DNA of 64,000 bases from an uncultured Alphaproteobacteria bacterium (GTDB lineage: Bacteria; Pseudomonadota; Alphaproteobacteria; RS24). Below, piece by piece: positions 17,349 to 25,342 of this stretch. The first letter of the stretch is position 1. Each line of letters begins with the position of its first letter. The stretch spans positions 1 to 64,000 of the forward strand of contig CALKOC010000008.1 in assembly GCA_938091085.1 (NCBI GenBank), written 5' to 3'. A model generated the notes under the pieces. The model saw nothing but the letters and a program-made list of their open reading frames with translations, did not search any database and had not been told where the DNA came from. The translations under genes and the position numbers were made by a program.

Positions 17349-18905
17349 CTATTCGTATTTGATGCGTCCTTTTTCGCCGTAACGACGTTGAAGTACGATT
17401 GACTCTAGTGTCCCGAAACCTTCATGAGGTGCTTCCTCAATTTTTTCTGCCGGAATAATAACATCGGCATAGTCTTTTGGAGCCCGCCACCCAGGATGCG
17501 GGTTGATTTTGACATAACTGCCTCCAATCGGATGCATACTGCGCCACTTGTTGATTTTCTTATTCAGCTTTTTCACAACCGCCGGATAATCATCTGTGAG
17601 ATCATTTTTCTCATAGGGATCGGCATCGAGATCAAATAGCTGATTGTCAAATTCAGTCGAGGTCATCTTATGGTCTATATTTTGAACCAGCTTCCATTTG
17701 CCATCAATCACGCCAAGCTGGAACCTGTTATAGACTGGAATATTGGAGGCAAAATAAAGCGCGCCCTCCCGCTTTGAAACTTTTTCGCCTGTTATCGTTG
17801 ACCAACGATTAACCCCATCAATTTCTTTCTCTGTGCCATTCTCAACACCCGCCGCATGGGTCAGTGTTGGCAGCATATCCATCACCGAAACAATCTCGTC
17901 AACCTCACTACCGGCTGCGAGTTTTTCCGGCCAGCGCATAACTGCCGTTACACGAATACCACCTTCATACACTTCAAGCTTGCCACCGCGATAAGGGCCA
18001 TTATCCGAACCGTAATTTTCAAAACCGCCATTATCACTGAAGAAAAGCACAATCGTGTTATCTGCAACGCCCTCTTCATCCAGTGCAGTCAGAACTTTGC
18101 CAATCGCCTGATCCATCGAGTCGACCATTGCCGCATAGGTTTTACGGGTACTGCCCGGCAAGTCCAGACGTAAGGGGTATTTATCCTTAAGTTCCTCGGG
18201 CGCTTCCATTGGGGAATGCGGCGCAAGGAATGGGATATAGAGCATGAAAGGCTTTGTTTTATCTCTTAGATCAGTGATGAAACGGGCAGCCTGTTCTCCA
18301 TGAACATCCGTCGCATATTCGCCATTATGGTCGACAGGCTTTCCATTTTCTTGGAAGTCATGCCCCTTAGCAATCTGATGATCAAAATAGCTAACCTGTG
18401 TATGCATATGACCATAGAAATGATCAAAGCCACGGGCGTTAGGTGTGTGCTGTTCAATCGTATGACCGAGATGCCACTTGCCAACCATCGCCGTGTTATA
18501 ACCGGCTTCCTGAAAACTTTGTGGCATGAAGTGTTCATCAAGAGATACGCCACCATTTTCCCATGGCATGAGAACTGAATAAGCAACACCAAGCTTCAGG
18601 GGGTCACGGCCAGTCATGAGCGCGGCGCGTGTGGGCGAACAAAACGGCGTGGCATAAAAGCGGTTTAGCTTCACGCCTTCATTGGCGAGACGATCAATAT
18701 GCGGGGTTTCAATATCACTGCCGTGATAGCCAACATCTGACCAACCCAAATCATCTGCTAATATAATGATAATGTTTGGTCGTTGCTCTGCTGATGCATC
18801 ATCTCCGGCTTGAGCCATTGCGGTGGTTACGTTAGCGACTAAAAAAACAGCACAGCAATAGCTTGTGACGCTTAAACGAAAAACCTTCTTAATTATATCA
18901 TTCAT
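17349..18905 (-). CDS. Secreted type I sulfatase (formylglycine-dependent)
   Basis: A 518-residue sulfatase with a signal peptide (about 1-32, cleavage after AMA). The first metal ligands are in LADDLGW (Asp51, Asp52). The signature CSPTRAALMTGR begins at Cys89, the residue converted to formylglycine. A KWHLGH segment and the FFSDNGG motif complete the active site. It hydrolyses a sulfate ester in the periplasm, or at the cell surface. The start at 18905 is preferred to a codon seven residues earlier, because the G-run then serves as the binding site. No sulfatase-maturating enzyme is seen in the window. In context, desulfation of an imported sterol sulfate is a reasonable guess; arylsulfatase or glycosulfatase activity cannot be excluded. 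Confidence 0.92.
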   Translation of the reverse strand: MNDIIKKVFRLSVTSYCCAVFLVANVTTAMAQAGDDASAEQRPNIIIILADDLGWSDVGYHGSDIETPHIDRLANEGVKLNRFYATPFCSPTRAALMTGRDPLKLGVAYSVLMPWENGGVSLDEHFMPQSFQEAGYNTAMVGKWHLGHTIEQHTPNARGFDHFYGHMHTQVSYFDHQIAKGHDFQENGKPVDHNGEYATDVHGEQAARFITDLRDKTKPFMLYIPFLAPHSPMEAPEELKDKYPLRLDLPGSTRKTYAAMVDSMDQAIGKVLTALDEEGVADNTIVLFFSDNGGFENYGSDNGPYRGGKLEVYEGGIRVTAVMRWPEKLAAGSEVDEIVSVMDMLPTLTHAAGVENGTEKEIDGVNRWSTITGEKVSKREGALYFASNIPVYNRFQLGVIDGKWKLVQNIDHKMTSTEFDNQLFDLDADPYEKNDLTDDYPAVVKKLNKKINKWRSMHPIGGSYVKINPHPGWRAPKDYADVIIPAEKIEEAPHEGFGTLESIVLQRRYGEKGRIKYE

Positions 18906-19055
18906 TGAAATACCCCCCCCACTCATCTCATTGGATTCTTTATAACTTAATGACGAATCTCATTTGAAATTTCTACGTTGAGTTATAAACAATACCAGTT
19001 AGATAATGAAATCAAGTTTTGTCTAGATAGTTACGAGAAACGAAGTGAGGGTGTC

Positions 19056-19883
19056 ATGAAAAACTTTAATAATAAGGTTGCAGTCATAACTGGCGCAGGT
19101 GGCGGCATAGGTGGTGCGCTAGCAAAGGCACTTGCCCGTCGTGGATGCCATCTGGCACTGGTTGATTATAACCCTGATATGCTTGAGAAAACACTGACGA
19201 CGCTGACTGAAACAAACGTCAAACTATCCAGCCATATTGCCGACGTCACAGACAAAAAACGAATGGCAGCTTTGCCGGATGAAATTGTCGCAGAACATGG
19301 ACGTGTAGATTTATTGATTAATAATGCTGGCATCACGCTGCAAAAAAGTTTTGATACACACAGTATCGAAGACTGGGAACGTATTGTGAATTTGAATTTT
19401 TGGGGTGTGCTTTATGGTTGTAAATTTTTCAAACCTTTACTTGAAAAGTCTACAGACGCACATGTCGTCAACATGTCGAGCATGACGGGGATGCTTGGTT
19501 TGCCAGCTCAATCCTCTTATTGCGCGACCAAGGCCGCTGTTAAGGGACTAACTGAGTCTCTATGGGCCGAATGGGGTGCCGCAGGAATTGGTGTAACTTC
19601 GGTTCACCCCGGGGCCATTAAAACAGATATGATGCAAGCGACCCTCAAGGACTCCGATGATTTGGCAGCGGCACAGAAGAACATGGATATGGTTGCCAAA
19701 ATCGGCATGGCGCCAGATGCAGCTGCAGAAAAAATTCTTCGTGCTGTTCAGAAGAAAAAGATGAAAGTCTTAGTTGGTAAAGACGCTGTCATTATGGATG
19801 CTATGAAAAGATTTACACCCGGGCTAATACATGGACTGTTTGCAAAAGTAGCAAGAAAGCAATTGGCCGCAGCGAGAAATTAA
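19056..19883 (+). CDS. Short-chain dehydrogenase/reductase
   Basis: A 275-residue classical SDR: TGAGGGIG loop at about residues 12-19, an NNAG motif, Ser in VVNMSSMTG, and catalytic Tyr-x3-Lys in SYCATKAA. A C-terminal extension rich in Lys/Arg (MKRFTPGLIHGLFAKVARK) could associate with membrane or partners. The start at 19056 follows GTGAGGGTG; an upstream TTG-initiated extension of 26 codons is not family-like. It is divergent from the sulfatase and leads the run SDR, SRPBCC protein, ketosteroid isomerase. An alcohol dehydrogenase acting before the isomerase, as in 3-beta-hydroxy-delta5-steroid oxidation, fits the order but is inference. Confidence 0.88.
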   Translation: MKNFNNKVAVITGAGGGIGGALAKALARRGCHLALVDYNPDMLEKTLTTLTETNVKLSSHIADVTDKKRMAALPDEIVAEHGRVDLLINNAGITLQKSFDTHSIEDWERIVNLNFWGVLYGCKFFKPLLEKSTDAHVVNMSSMTGMLGLPAQSSYCATKAAVKGLTESLWAEWGAAGIGVTSVHPGAIKTDMMQATLKDSDDLAAAQKNMDMVAKIGMAPDAAAEKILRAVQKKKMKVLVGKDAVIMDAMKRFTPGLIHGLFAKVARKQLAAARN

Positions 19884-19920
19884 AAGAATTAGTTGAGCCA
19901 ACTAACGAGGCAGCAAATAA

Positions 19921-19944
19921 GCCGGTAAACTAGCCGGTAAACTA
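19921..19944. repeat. Perfect 12-bp tandem duplication
   Basis: GCCGGTAAACTA occurs twice in immediate succession in the intergenic gap. A second 12-bp-period near-repeat (AGGACAGAT at 19989 and 20001) follows and duplicates the ribosome-binding region of the next gene. Both look like recent slippage events. Confidence 0.85.
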
Positions 19945-20009
19945 GATTGACAAATGTCCTCTAATTCATTTGTTATGTGGATGCATGAAGGACAGATTTG
20001 AGGACAGAT

Positions 20010-20501
20010 ATGAGTACAGCAGAAAACCCAAATATAGACTTTAACCCAGACGCCCTTGTAACATCCATCAAGGTTGAGATAGACGCGCCCGCCTCTCTGG
20101 TATGGGACATCCTGATTGATATGCCTAAATATGGAGAGTGGAATCCGTTCTGTATTGAATGCGACTCCACATTGGAAATGGGTGCACCGGTCAATATGAA
20201 GTTAAAGAGTTATATCACGCCTGACGAGGTGTTTGATAATTGCGAATTTATCTGTGCTTTTGAACCTGAGAAAATGATTTCCTGGGAATTGCCTTATTCT
20301 GATGAATGGCCCTACCCCGCGCGACGCGACCAGATTATTGAAAGTCTTGGCCCTGAAAAATGCAGCTATTATTCTACCGATGCTTTTCTTGGCGATAACG
20401 GCATTCACGTGATGCGCTTTGCCGGACCATGGGTCAAAATAGCTTTTGATGACACTGCTCATGCTTTAAAGGCACGCGCAGAGGCCTTATACAACAAGTA
20501 G
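20010..20501 (+). CDS. SRPBCC-fold (START/polyketide-cyclase-like) protein
   Basis: A 163-residue protein with the SRPBCC pattern: an N-terminal strand (SIKVEIDAPASLVWDILID), then the hallmark MPKYGEWNPFC, then a curved sheet and a long C-terminal helix (AFDDTAHALKARAEALYNK). The fold makes a deep hydrophobic pocket and often binds sterols, lipids or polyketides; some members are cyclases or hydratases. The ATG at 20010 is preferred to a TTG four codons earlier; GAGG lies nine bases upstream. Placed between an SDR and a ketosteroid isomerase, it is a plausible steroid carrier or cyclase (inference). Confidence 0.8.
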   Translation: MSTAENPNIDFNPDALVTSIKVEIDAPASLVWDILIDMPKYGEWNPFCIECDSTLEMGAPVNMKLKSYITPDEVFDNCEFICAFEPEKMISWELPYSDEWPYPARRDQIIESLGPEKCSYYSTDAFLGDNGIHVMRFAGPWVKIAFDDTAHALKARAEALYNK

Positions 20502-20535
20502 CGGCAACGCTTTATAAATATATACGGAGGGACTA

Positions 20536-20961
20536 ATGCCTGAAGATATGAACGAAGCAGTCAGTGATATTCTTGGAAGCAAAGGGGATGGCCTCGCTGA
20601 TGATATCATGATTGCTTCGGTAGAAAACTACGTCAAACATTTTAACAATGGTGATTATGAGGGGGTTGCTAATCTTTATGCCGAGACCGCAACTGTCGAA
20701 GATCCAATTGGTACGCCACTTAAAAATGGCAAATCAGAGATAAGAGAATTTTATAAAATGTCCACCCAACTCGGCGCACAACTTGCGCTTAACGGGCCGG
20801 TTCGGACTGCTGCCAATGCTGCTGCATTTGCCTTTAGCGTAACCACCGAGTCTCCAAATGGTACTATTCAAGTTGATGTGATTGATACGTTTAAATTTGA
20901 TGCGGACGGAAAAGTAATTGAAATGTGTGCCTATTGGGGGCAATCAAACGTCAAAATGTAA
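20536..20961 (+). CDS. ksi: Steroid delta-isomerase (3-oxo-delta5-steroid isomerase)
   Basis: A 141-residue NTF2-fold enzyme whose motifs align by eye with the isomerases of Pseudomonas putida and Comamonas testosteroni. It has the oxyanion-hole Tyr (Tyr32, in ENYVKHFN), the general base in TVEDPIG (Asp56) and the second oxyanion-hole acid in DVIDTFKFD (Asp117), plus the terminal AYWG segment. These match Tyr16, Asp40 and Asp103 of the P. putida enzyme. The family moves the double bond of 3-oxo-delta5 steroids to delta4. It carries a short N-terminal extension of about 15 residues. GGAGG lies before the ATG. This is one of the strongest single indicators that the locus handles steroids. Confidence 0.9.
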   Translation: MPEDMNEAVSDILGSKGDGLADDIMIASVENYVKHFNNGDYEGVANLYAETATVEDPIGTPLKNGKSEIREFYKMSTQLGAQLALNGPVRTAANAAAFAFSVTTESPNGTIQVDVIDTFKFDADGKVIEMCAYWGQSNVKM

Positions 20962-20980
20962 AACTGCTAGTTGGCTAGAT

Positions 20981-21898
20981 TTATAGAACCTCGCCCACCC
21001 AATCATCAATTGCGTTACAAAGATTCTCAATTTCTGAGAAAGCAAATGAATTATGTCCTGCGCCGGGCAATTCCATGAATTTAATCGATGCGGCGTTAAT
21101 ATAATCTTTCTGCGCTTCTACAGGCGGAGCTCCTAAGTCATGCTCTCCCGCAGCCATAAATAATGGCACAGTGATTTTGTTGACCTCAGGCCGGAAGCTG
21201 CCTCTAATCATAGACATATAACCACCGGCAGAAAAAAGCGATGCCTGTACTTTCATTAAAAGGGCATGCGCACCTTCATTCTCAGCGCCAAAAGTAATGG
21301 ACTCTAAACTCGGACCACCGCTTTCATAATTAATGAAGGGCGCCTTGAACATGCGTAACACATGAGTTTCCATTTCTTTTTCAAGTTTTTCAGGCTGCTC
21401 GATATATTTCATATCTTCTTCTTGCAAGCCCCAGTCCAGCCCACCTGCATTAGAACCAATCAAACAGATGCCGTCAAAAGGCATAAGTGAATTAATCAGC
21501 GTAATCATCATACCGCCCATCGAATGGCCTGTACCAATTTTCTTCACATCGGCAATCGCCGGATGAGCAAAAAATTCTTTCAACGCTTGAACCGTAAAAC
21601 TAACCGACTGACGCGGAGTGAAAAAAGGATGTGAGTCGTCTATTTTGTTTTCACCTACACCTGCATGATCCATAAGCATTACAGCGTGACCAAGACCGCA
21701 CATACGCGACGCGAAGGAATAATCAAAACCTTCTGCCTGACCGAGATTGAAATAATCCTTTGTATTGCCACCGCCCGGCTGACAGAAAAACAAGGATTTT
21801 GCCGGGCTATCGGGAAGAAACAGTGAAGCTGTAAAATCTGTCTCAAAACCACCCAAAAGGGTGACTTTGGTTTTTAGTATTATGGCATCATTTAGCAT
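20981..21898 (-). CDS. Alpha/beta-hydrolase
   Basis: A 305-residue alpha/beta-hydrolase. The nucleophile elbow is GHSMGG with Ser126. An acid is likely in AGEHDLGAP, and the His in LPGAGHNSF near the C-terminus. An N-terminal oxyanion-hole region (CQPGGGNTKDY) precedes it. No signal peptide is seen. Substrate unknown; esters, thioesters or C-C bonds are all possible in this fold. It lies 30 bp after the ferredoxin gene in a two-gene minus-strand unit, and converges with the isomerase gene with 19 bp between stops. Confidence 0.85.
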   Translation of the reverse strand: MLNDAIILKTKVTLLGGFETDFTASLFLPDSPAKSLFFCQPGGGNTKDYFNLGQAEGFDYSFASRMCGLGHAVMLMDHAGVGENKIDDSHPFFTPRQSVSFTVQALKEFFAHPAIADVKKIGTGHSMGGMMITLINSLMPFDGICLIGSNAGGLDWGLQEEDMKYIEQPEKLEKEMETHVLRMFKAPFINYESGGPSLESITFGAENEGAHALLMKVQASLFSAGGYMSMIRGSFRPEVNKITVPLFMAAGEHDLGAPPVEAQKDYINAASIKFMELPGAGHNSFAFSEIENLCNAIDDWVGEVL

Positions 21899-21928
21899 TG
21901 TTCATTAAACCATCAAATGTCAGCGAGA

Positions 21929-22249
21929 CTAGATTTGCGGGCCTACAGTAAGAGATAATCCGTCATGATCTTCGCTCAGAATAATCTGGCAACATAGTCT
22001 TGAGGTAGATTTAATCTCAACAAGTTCTTCAAGAGATTCAAGCATATAACCTTCATCTTCAGTTCTTTCACCGGTAAGCGCATTCCAATCGTCATCAATG
22101 TAAACATGGCAAGTTCCGCATGAGGCCATGCCACCGCATGTGCCTTCAACTATGCCTGCATCACGGATAGTGTTCATTAATTGAGAACCAGATGTGGCCG
22201 TCAGTTCTTTTTTTGCGCCGTCGGCGTCTGTAACGTAAATATTAATCAT
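21929..22249 (-). CDS. 2Fe-2S ferredoxin (adrenodoxin/putidaredoxin type)
   Basis: A complete 106-residue ferredoxin. Ligands Cys38, Cys44, Cys47 (C-x5-C-x2-C) and Cys87 (in SRLCCQI) match the vertebrate-type cluster motif. It would deliver single electrons to a P450 or Rieske-type oxygenase. It is divergent from the CoA-transferase operon, and the shared 195-bp gap contains two TTCGAA-type sites. A candidate partner is the P450 at 33086. A second, partial ferredoxin lies at the left edge. Confidence 0.93.
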   Translation of the reverse strand: MINIYVTDADGAKKELTATSGSQLMNTIRDAGIVEGTCGGMASCGTCHVYIDDDWNALTGERTEDEGYMLESLEELVEIKSTSRLCCQIILSEDHDGLSLTVGPQI

Positions 22250-22269
22250 TTTTGCCTATCAATAATAAA

Positions 22270-22277
22270 TCGAACGA
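22270..22277 (-). promoter_or_regulatory. Candidate TTCGAA operator, site D
   Basis: TCGAACGA, the reverse complement of the TCGTTCGA seen at site C, lies 21 bp upstream of the ferredoxin start. It is oriented toward the ferredoxin gene. Confidence 0.4.
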
Positions 22278-22321
22278 AGTTTGTATTGACTGGTTTGTCA
22301 TAGTAGGTATTTTCAGAAACA

Positions 22322-22335
22322 TGTTCGAAAATAAT
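22322..22335 (+). promoter_or_regulatory. Candidate TTCGAA operator, site E
   Basis: TGTTCGAAAATAAT lies about 115 bp upstream of the double CoA-transferase gene. It shares GTTCGAAAA with the second half of the site before the TetR gene (32216-32224). Confidence 0.45.
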
Positions 22336-22444
22336 TATTGGTCTCTTACCTACTCCGATTGCAATTTTCAAGCAAGACTTGTCTAAGGATCACGAAGTAG
22401 GTGAAACCATAAAATATAATTTATGATTCCGGAGGGGAAAAGCA

Positions 22445-24868
22445 ATGTCGGGAGTTCTAGAGGGTCTTAAAGTTCTTGATTTAAGTTGGGGGGTCGCAGG
22501 TCCTATGACGGGAATGTTACTGTGTGACCATGGTGCGGATGTTACACGTATTGAACGTCCTGAAGGCGACCCTTTTGAAGGCTTGCTTGGTTATAAAGTC
22601 TGGCATCGTGGTAAAAAAAATGCGGTTTTAAACCTCAAAGACGATGCTGACTTAGACATATTTTACAAGCTGGCTGCGGATGCCGATATTGTTATTGAAA
22701 GCTTTAGACCTGGCGTCACCACACGCCTTAAAATTGATTATGCAACCCTTGCCGCCACCAATCCTAAATTAATCTACTGCTCAATTACCGGTTATGGTGA
22801 CGACACAGAAGATAAAGACAAACCAGGTTATGACGGCCTCGTTGCCGCCCGTGTCGGTCTGCAATATGAACAACGCGGATGGCCTGAAGGCAGTGTGTAT
22901 CACATTAAAGGTATGCCGGATGTTTTTGAGGATTTGGAAATCGACAATGACTGGGTGCAAGGGCCTGATCGTGAAGGACCGTTACAGGTATCTTCACCTT
23001 GGCCAAGTCTTGGGGCGTTTTTCTCGGCAACGACGGGTATTTCAGCTGCTCTGTTCGCTCGTGAGCAAACAGGCAATGGTCAGCAGGTTAAAACATCACT
23101 CCTGCAGGGTGCCATGGCATGTATGAGCGGTGTCTGGCAACGTATGGACGAACCAGATGCGGAAGGCTTTAACACTTGGATTATGTGTAGCAAAAGCCCT
23201 AAAGGACATTTTAAAACCTCTGATGGTCGCTGGATTCATAACTGGGTACCAAACCCGCGCTTTATTCTTGAGTCCTCTAAAGGGGATAAGCTGGACGCCA
23301 ATCCTGATTTGACAGTTCAAAATGACCCTGACCGCTTTGGTATCGGACCAGAAGAACTTCTTGTGATGTCGCATTATCATCCAATCCTTGCCGATGCGAT
23401 GAGCAAATTCCCTTGTGATGAATGGGTGGAAGCTGCAGCAACTGCTGGTGTGACCATGCAAGAATGTCGTTCAATTGAAGACTCGTTGACTGACCCGCTT
23501 TTGATTGATGATGGCTGTGTGACAACTGTTGATGACCCTGAACTTGGGCCGATCAACCAGGTTGGCATCACCTACCGCTTAGAAAACAGCCCCGGAAAAG
23601 TTAAAGGCCCGACGCGTGCTACAGGCAGCGATACGGATGCAGTGAAAGATTACGCCGCCTCCCTAGCCTCACCTCAGGTCATAGAGAAAAATATAGTCAA
23701 TGGCGACCCACCGTTAAAAGGTATCCGTGTGCTTGACCTAGGTCTGGCAATTGCAGGCCCGTTTGGTTGTCAGTTGCTGGCGGATATGGGCGCAGAAGTC
23801 ATTAAAATTAATACGCTTTGGGATAGCTTCTGGCATCGCACACATATTGCCTATATGGCTAATCGCGGTAAACGCTCCATTGCCCTGATGCTGAAGCATC
23901 CAAAAGGGATGGAAGTTCTGAAAAAACTCATCGCCAGCTGTGATGTGGTGCAACATAATATGCGCTATGCCGCCGTAGAGAGACTTGGTCTCGATTACGA
24001 TACGCTAAAAAAAGAGTTTCCTGAGCTGATTTATTGCCATACCCGCGGTTTTGAAAAAGGCCCTCGTATGGGACTCCCGGGTAATGATCAGACCGGCGCT
24101 TGCTTGTCTGGCATTCAGTATTCAGATGGAGCGGTTCATGCTGGGGGACATCCACTATGGTCACTTACCTCGCTCGGCGATACTGGTAATGGTTTCTTGT
24201 CGGCTATCGCTATTTGCCAGGCGCTTTATGAGCGCAAAAAAACCGGCAAAGGTCAGTTTGTAGATACCTCGATTATTAATGCGGCTCTTTTGAACACCAG
24301 CTATGCAGTTGCAAAACCAGATGGCAGTGCGATTGACAGACCCCTTCTGGATCTAAATCAGACGGGCTTTAGTGTTTACTACCGCATTTATAAAACCACA
24401 GATGAATGGATTATGGTCACTGCAATCAATGATGCACACAAATCCGCTCTCGATGGAATAATTGGTGCAGGTGCCGATGCGGCGACTGCTGAAAAAGTGT
24501 TTGCAGGTAAATCATCCGATGAATGGTTGAAAATTCTTGCTGATAGCGGTGTTCCTGCTGAATTGTCAGATAGAAAATACTCTCTCGACTTTTTCGATAA
24601 TGCAGACTTCAAAAAGCGTGGCTGGACAGCTGAATATAATGATCGTTTTGTTGGCAAGCTTGAGCAGATTGGTTTGACTTATGACCTCTCTGATACGCCG
24701 GCACGTATTCCGAGCAGCCCTCTCATCGTAGGTGATAATACAGAGTCCTTACTGCACGAACTTGGTTATTCCGAGGAAGAAATTGACGTAATGGTCAATG
24801 AGACAGCTGTTCTGTGTGATCCACCTCGTAAAGGACAATCAGAACTCGAAAGTCCATGGAATATATAA
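22445..24868 (+). CDS. Double-domain family III (CaiB/BaiF) CoA-transferase
   Basis: An 807-residue protein made of two complete CaiB-type units, residues 1 to about 405 and about 420 to 807. Each starts with the same motif (GLKVLDLSWGVAGP and GIRVLDLGLAIAGP). Family III transferases move CoA between carboxylic acids through an active-site Asp. In the second unit the Asp is present (GDTGNG, Asp579). In the first, the aligned position is Ser188 (PWPSLGAFF), so only one half appears catalytic. Normal family members are about 400 residues and form interlocked dimers, so this fusion may be a pseudo-dimer in one chain. CCGGAGGGG precedes the ATG. It leads an operon with DUF35, Ltp2-like and acyl-CoA ligase genes, so CoA activation of a side-chain acid is likely. 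Confidence 0.92.
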   Translation: MSGVLEGLKVLDLSWGVAGPMTGMLLCDHGADVTRIERPEGDPFEGLLGYKVWHRGKKNAVLNLKDDADLDIFYKLAADADIVIESFRPGVTTRLKIDYATLAATNPKLIYCSITGYGDDTEDKDKPGYDGLVAARVGLQYEQRGWPEGSVYHIKGMPDVFEDLEIDNDWVQGPDREGPLQVSSPWPSLGAFFSATTGISAALFAREQTGNGQQVKTSLLQGAMACMSGVWQRMDEPDAEGFNTWIMCSKSPKGHFKTSDGRWIHNWVPNPRFILESSKGDKLDANPDLTVQNDPDRFGIGPEELLVMSHYHPILADAMSKFPCDEWVEAAATAGVTMQECRSIEDSLTDPLLIDDGCVTTVDDPELGPINQVGITYRLENSPGKVKGPTRATGSDTDAVKDYAASLASPQVIEKNIVNGDPPLKGIRVLDLGLAIAGPFGCQLLADMGAEVIKINTLWDSFWHRTHIAYMANRGKRSIALMLKHPKGMEVLKKLIASCDVVQHNMRYAAVERLGLDYDTLKKEFPELIYCHTRGFEKGPRMGLPGNDQTGACLSGIQYSDGAVHAGGHPLWSLTSLGDTGNGFLSAIAICQALYERKKTGKGQFVDTSIINAALLNTSYAVAKPDGSAIDRPLLDLNQTGFSVYYRIYKTTDEWIMVTAINDAHKSALDGIIGAGADAATAEKVFAGKSSDEWLKILADSGVPAELSDRKYSLDFFDNADFKKRGWTAEYNDRFVGKLEQIGLTYDLSDTPARIPSSPLIVGDNTESLLHELGYSEEEIDVMVNETAVLCDPPRKGQSELESPWNI

Positions 24869-24892
24869 GTGAAAATATAACTGGAGAATATA

Positions 24893-25288
24893 ATGCGCCC
24901 TGATCCAATACTAAAAATTGATACCGCCTTCTTCTGGGAGGCTTGCGAACGTGGCGAGTTTGTTGCCCAAAAATGTGGAGCTTGCGATATTTTATGGCAC
25001 CCGCCCCGCCCGATGTGCCCCAAATGTCATAGTACTGAAAAAGAAGTCCAGCAGTTATCCGGTCTGGGAACAGTCGTTAGCTGGTGTGTTGCGGTTAGAC
25101 CGCAAGCTTTTGGCTTTGACGAGTCACCCATTGCCGCCCTTATCGAACTTGATGAAGGTCTGCGCTTCGTTTCAAATATTGAAGGGGTCGCTGAAGATGA
25201 TATGCAACCTGGCATTCGGGTTCAGGTAGCTTTTGCCGATACATCAGGTGGTAAAAAAGTCCCCGTCTTTAAACCCGTTTCAGAATAA
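24893..25288 (+). CDS. DUF35 OB-fold, zinc-ribbon acyl-CoA-binding protein
   Basis: A 131-residue protein. An N-terminal rubredoxin-like zinc ribbon has Cys28-x2-Cys31 and Cys42-x2-Cys45, followed by an OB-fold domain. DUF35 proteins partner with thiolase-like proteins; in steroid side-chain degradation, a DUF35 domain (of ChsH2) combines with Ltp2 to make a retro-aldolase. The next gene, 54 bp downstream, is exactly such a thiolase-like protein, so a stable heteromer is strongly suggested. TGGAGA lies eight bases before the ATG. Confidence 0.9.
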   Translation: MRPDPILKIDTAFFWEACERGEFVAQKCGACDILWHPPRPMCPKCHSTEKEVQQLSGLGTVVSWCVAVRPQAFGFDESPIAALIELDEGLRFVSNIEGVAEDDMQPGIRVQVAFADTSGGKKVPVFKPVSE

Positions 25289-25342
25289 GTACAGGTATTC
25301 AACCTTACCTGTTTTAAAAAGTCACATTAAAGGAAGACCCGC

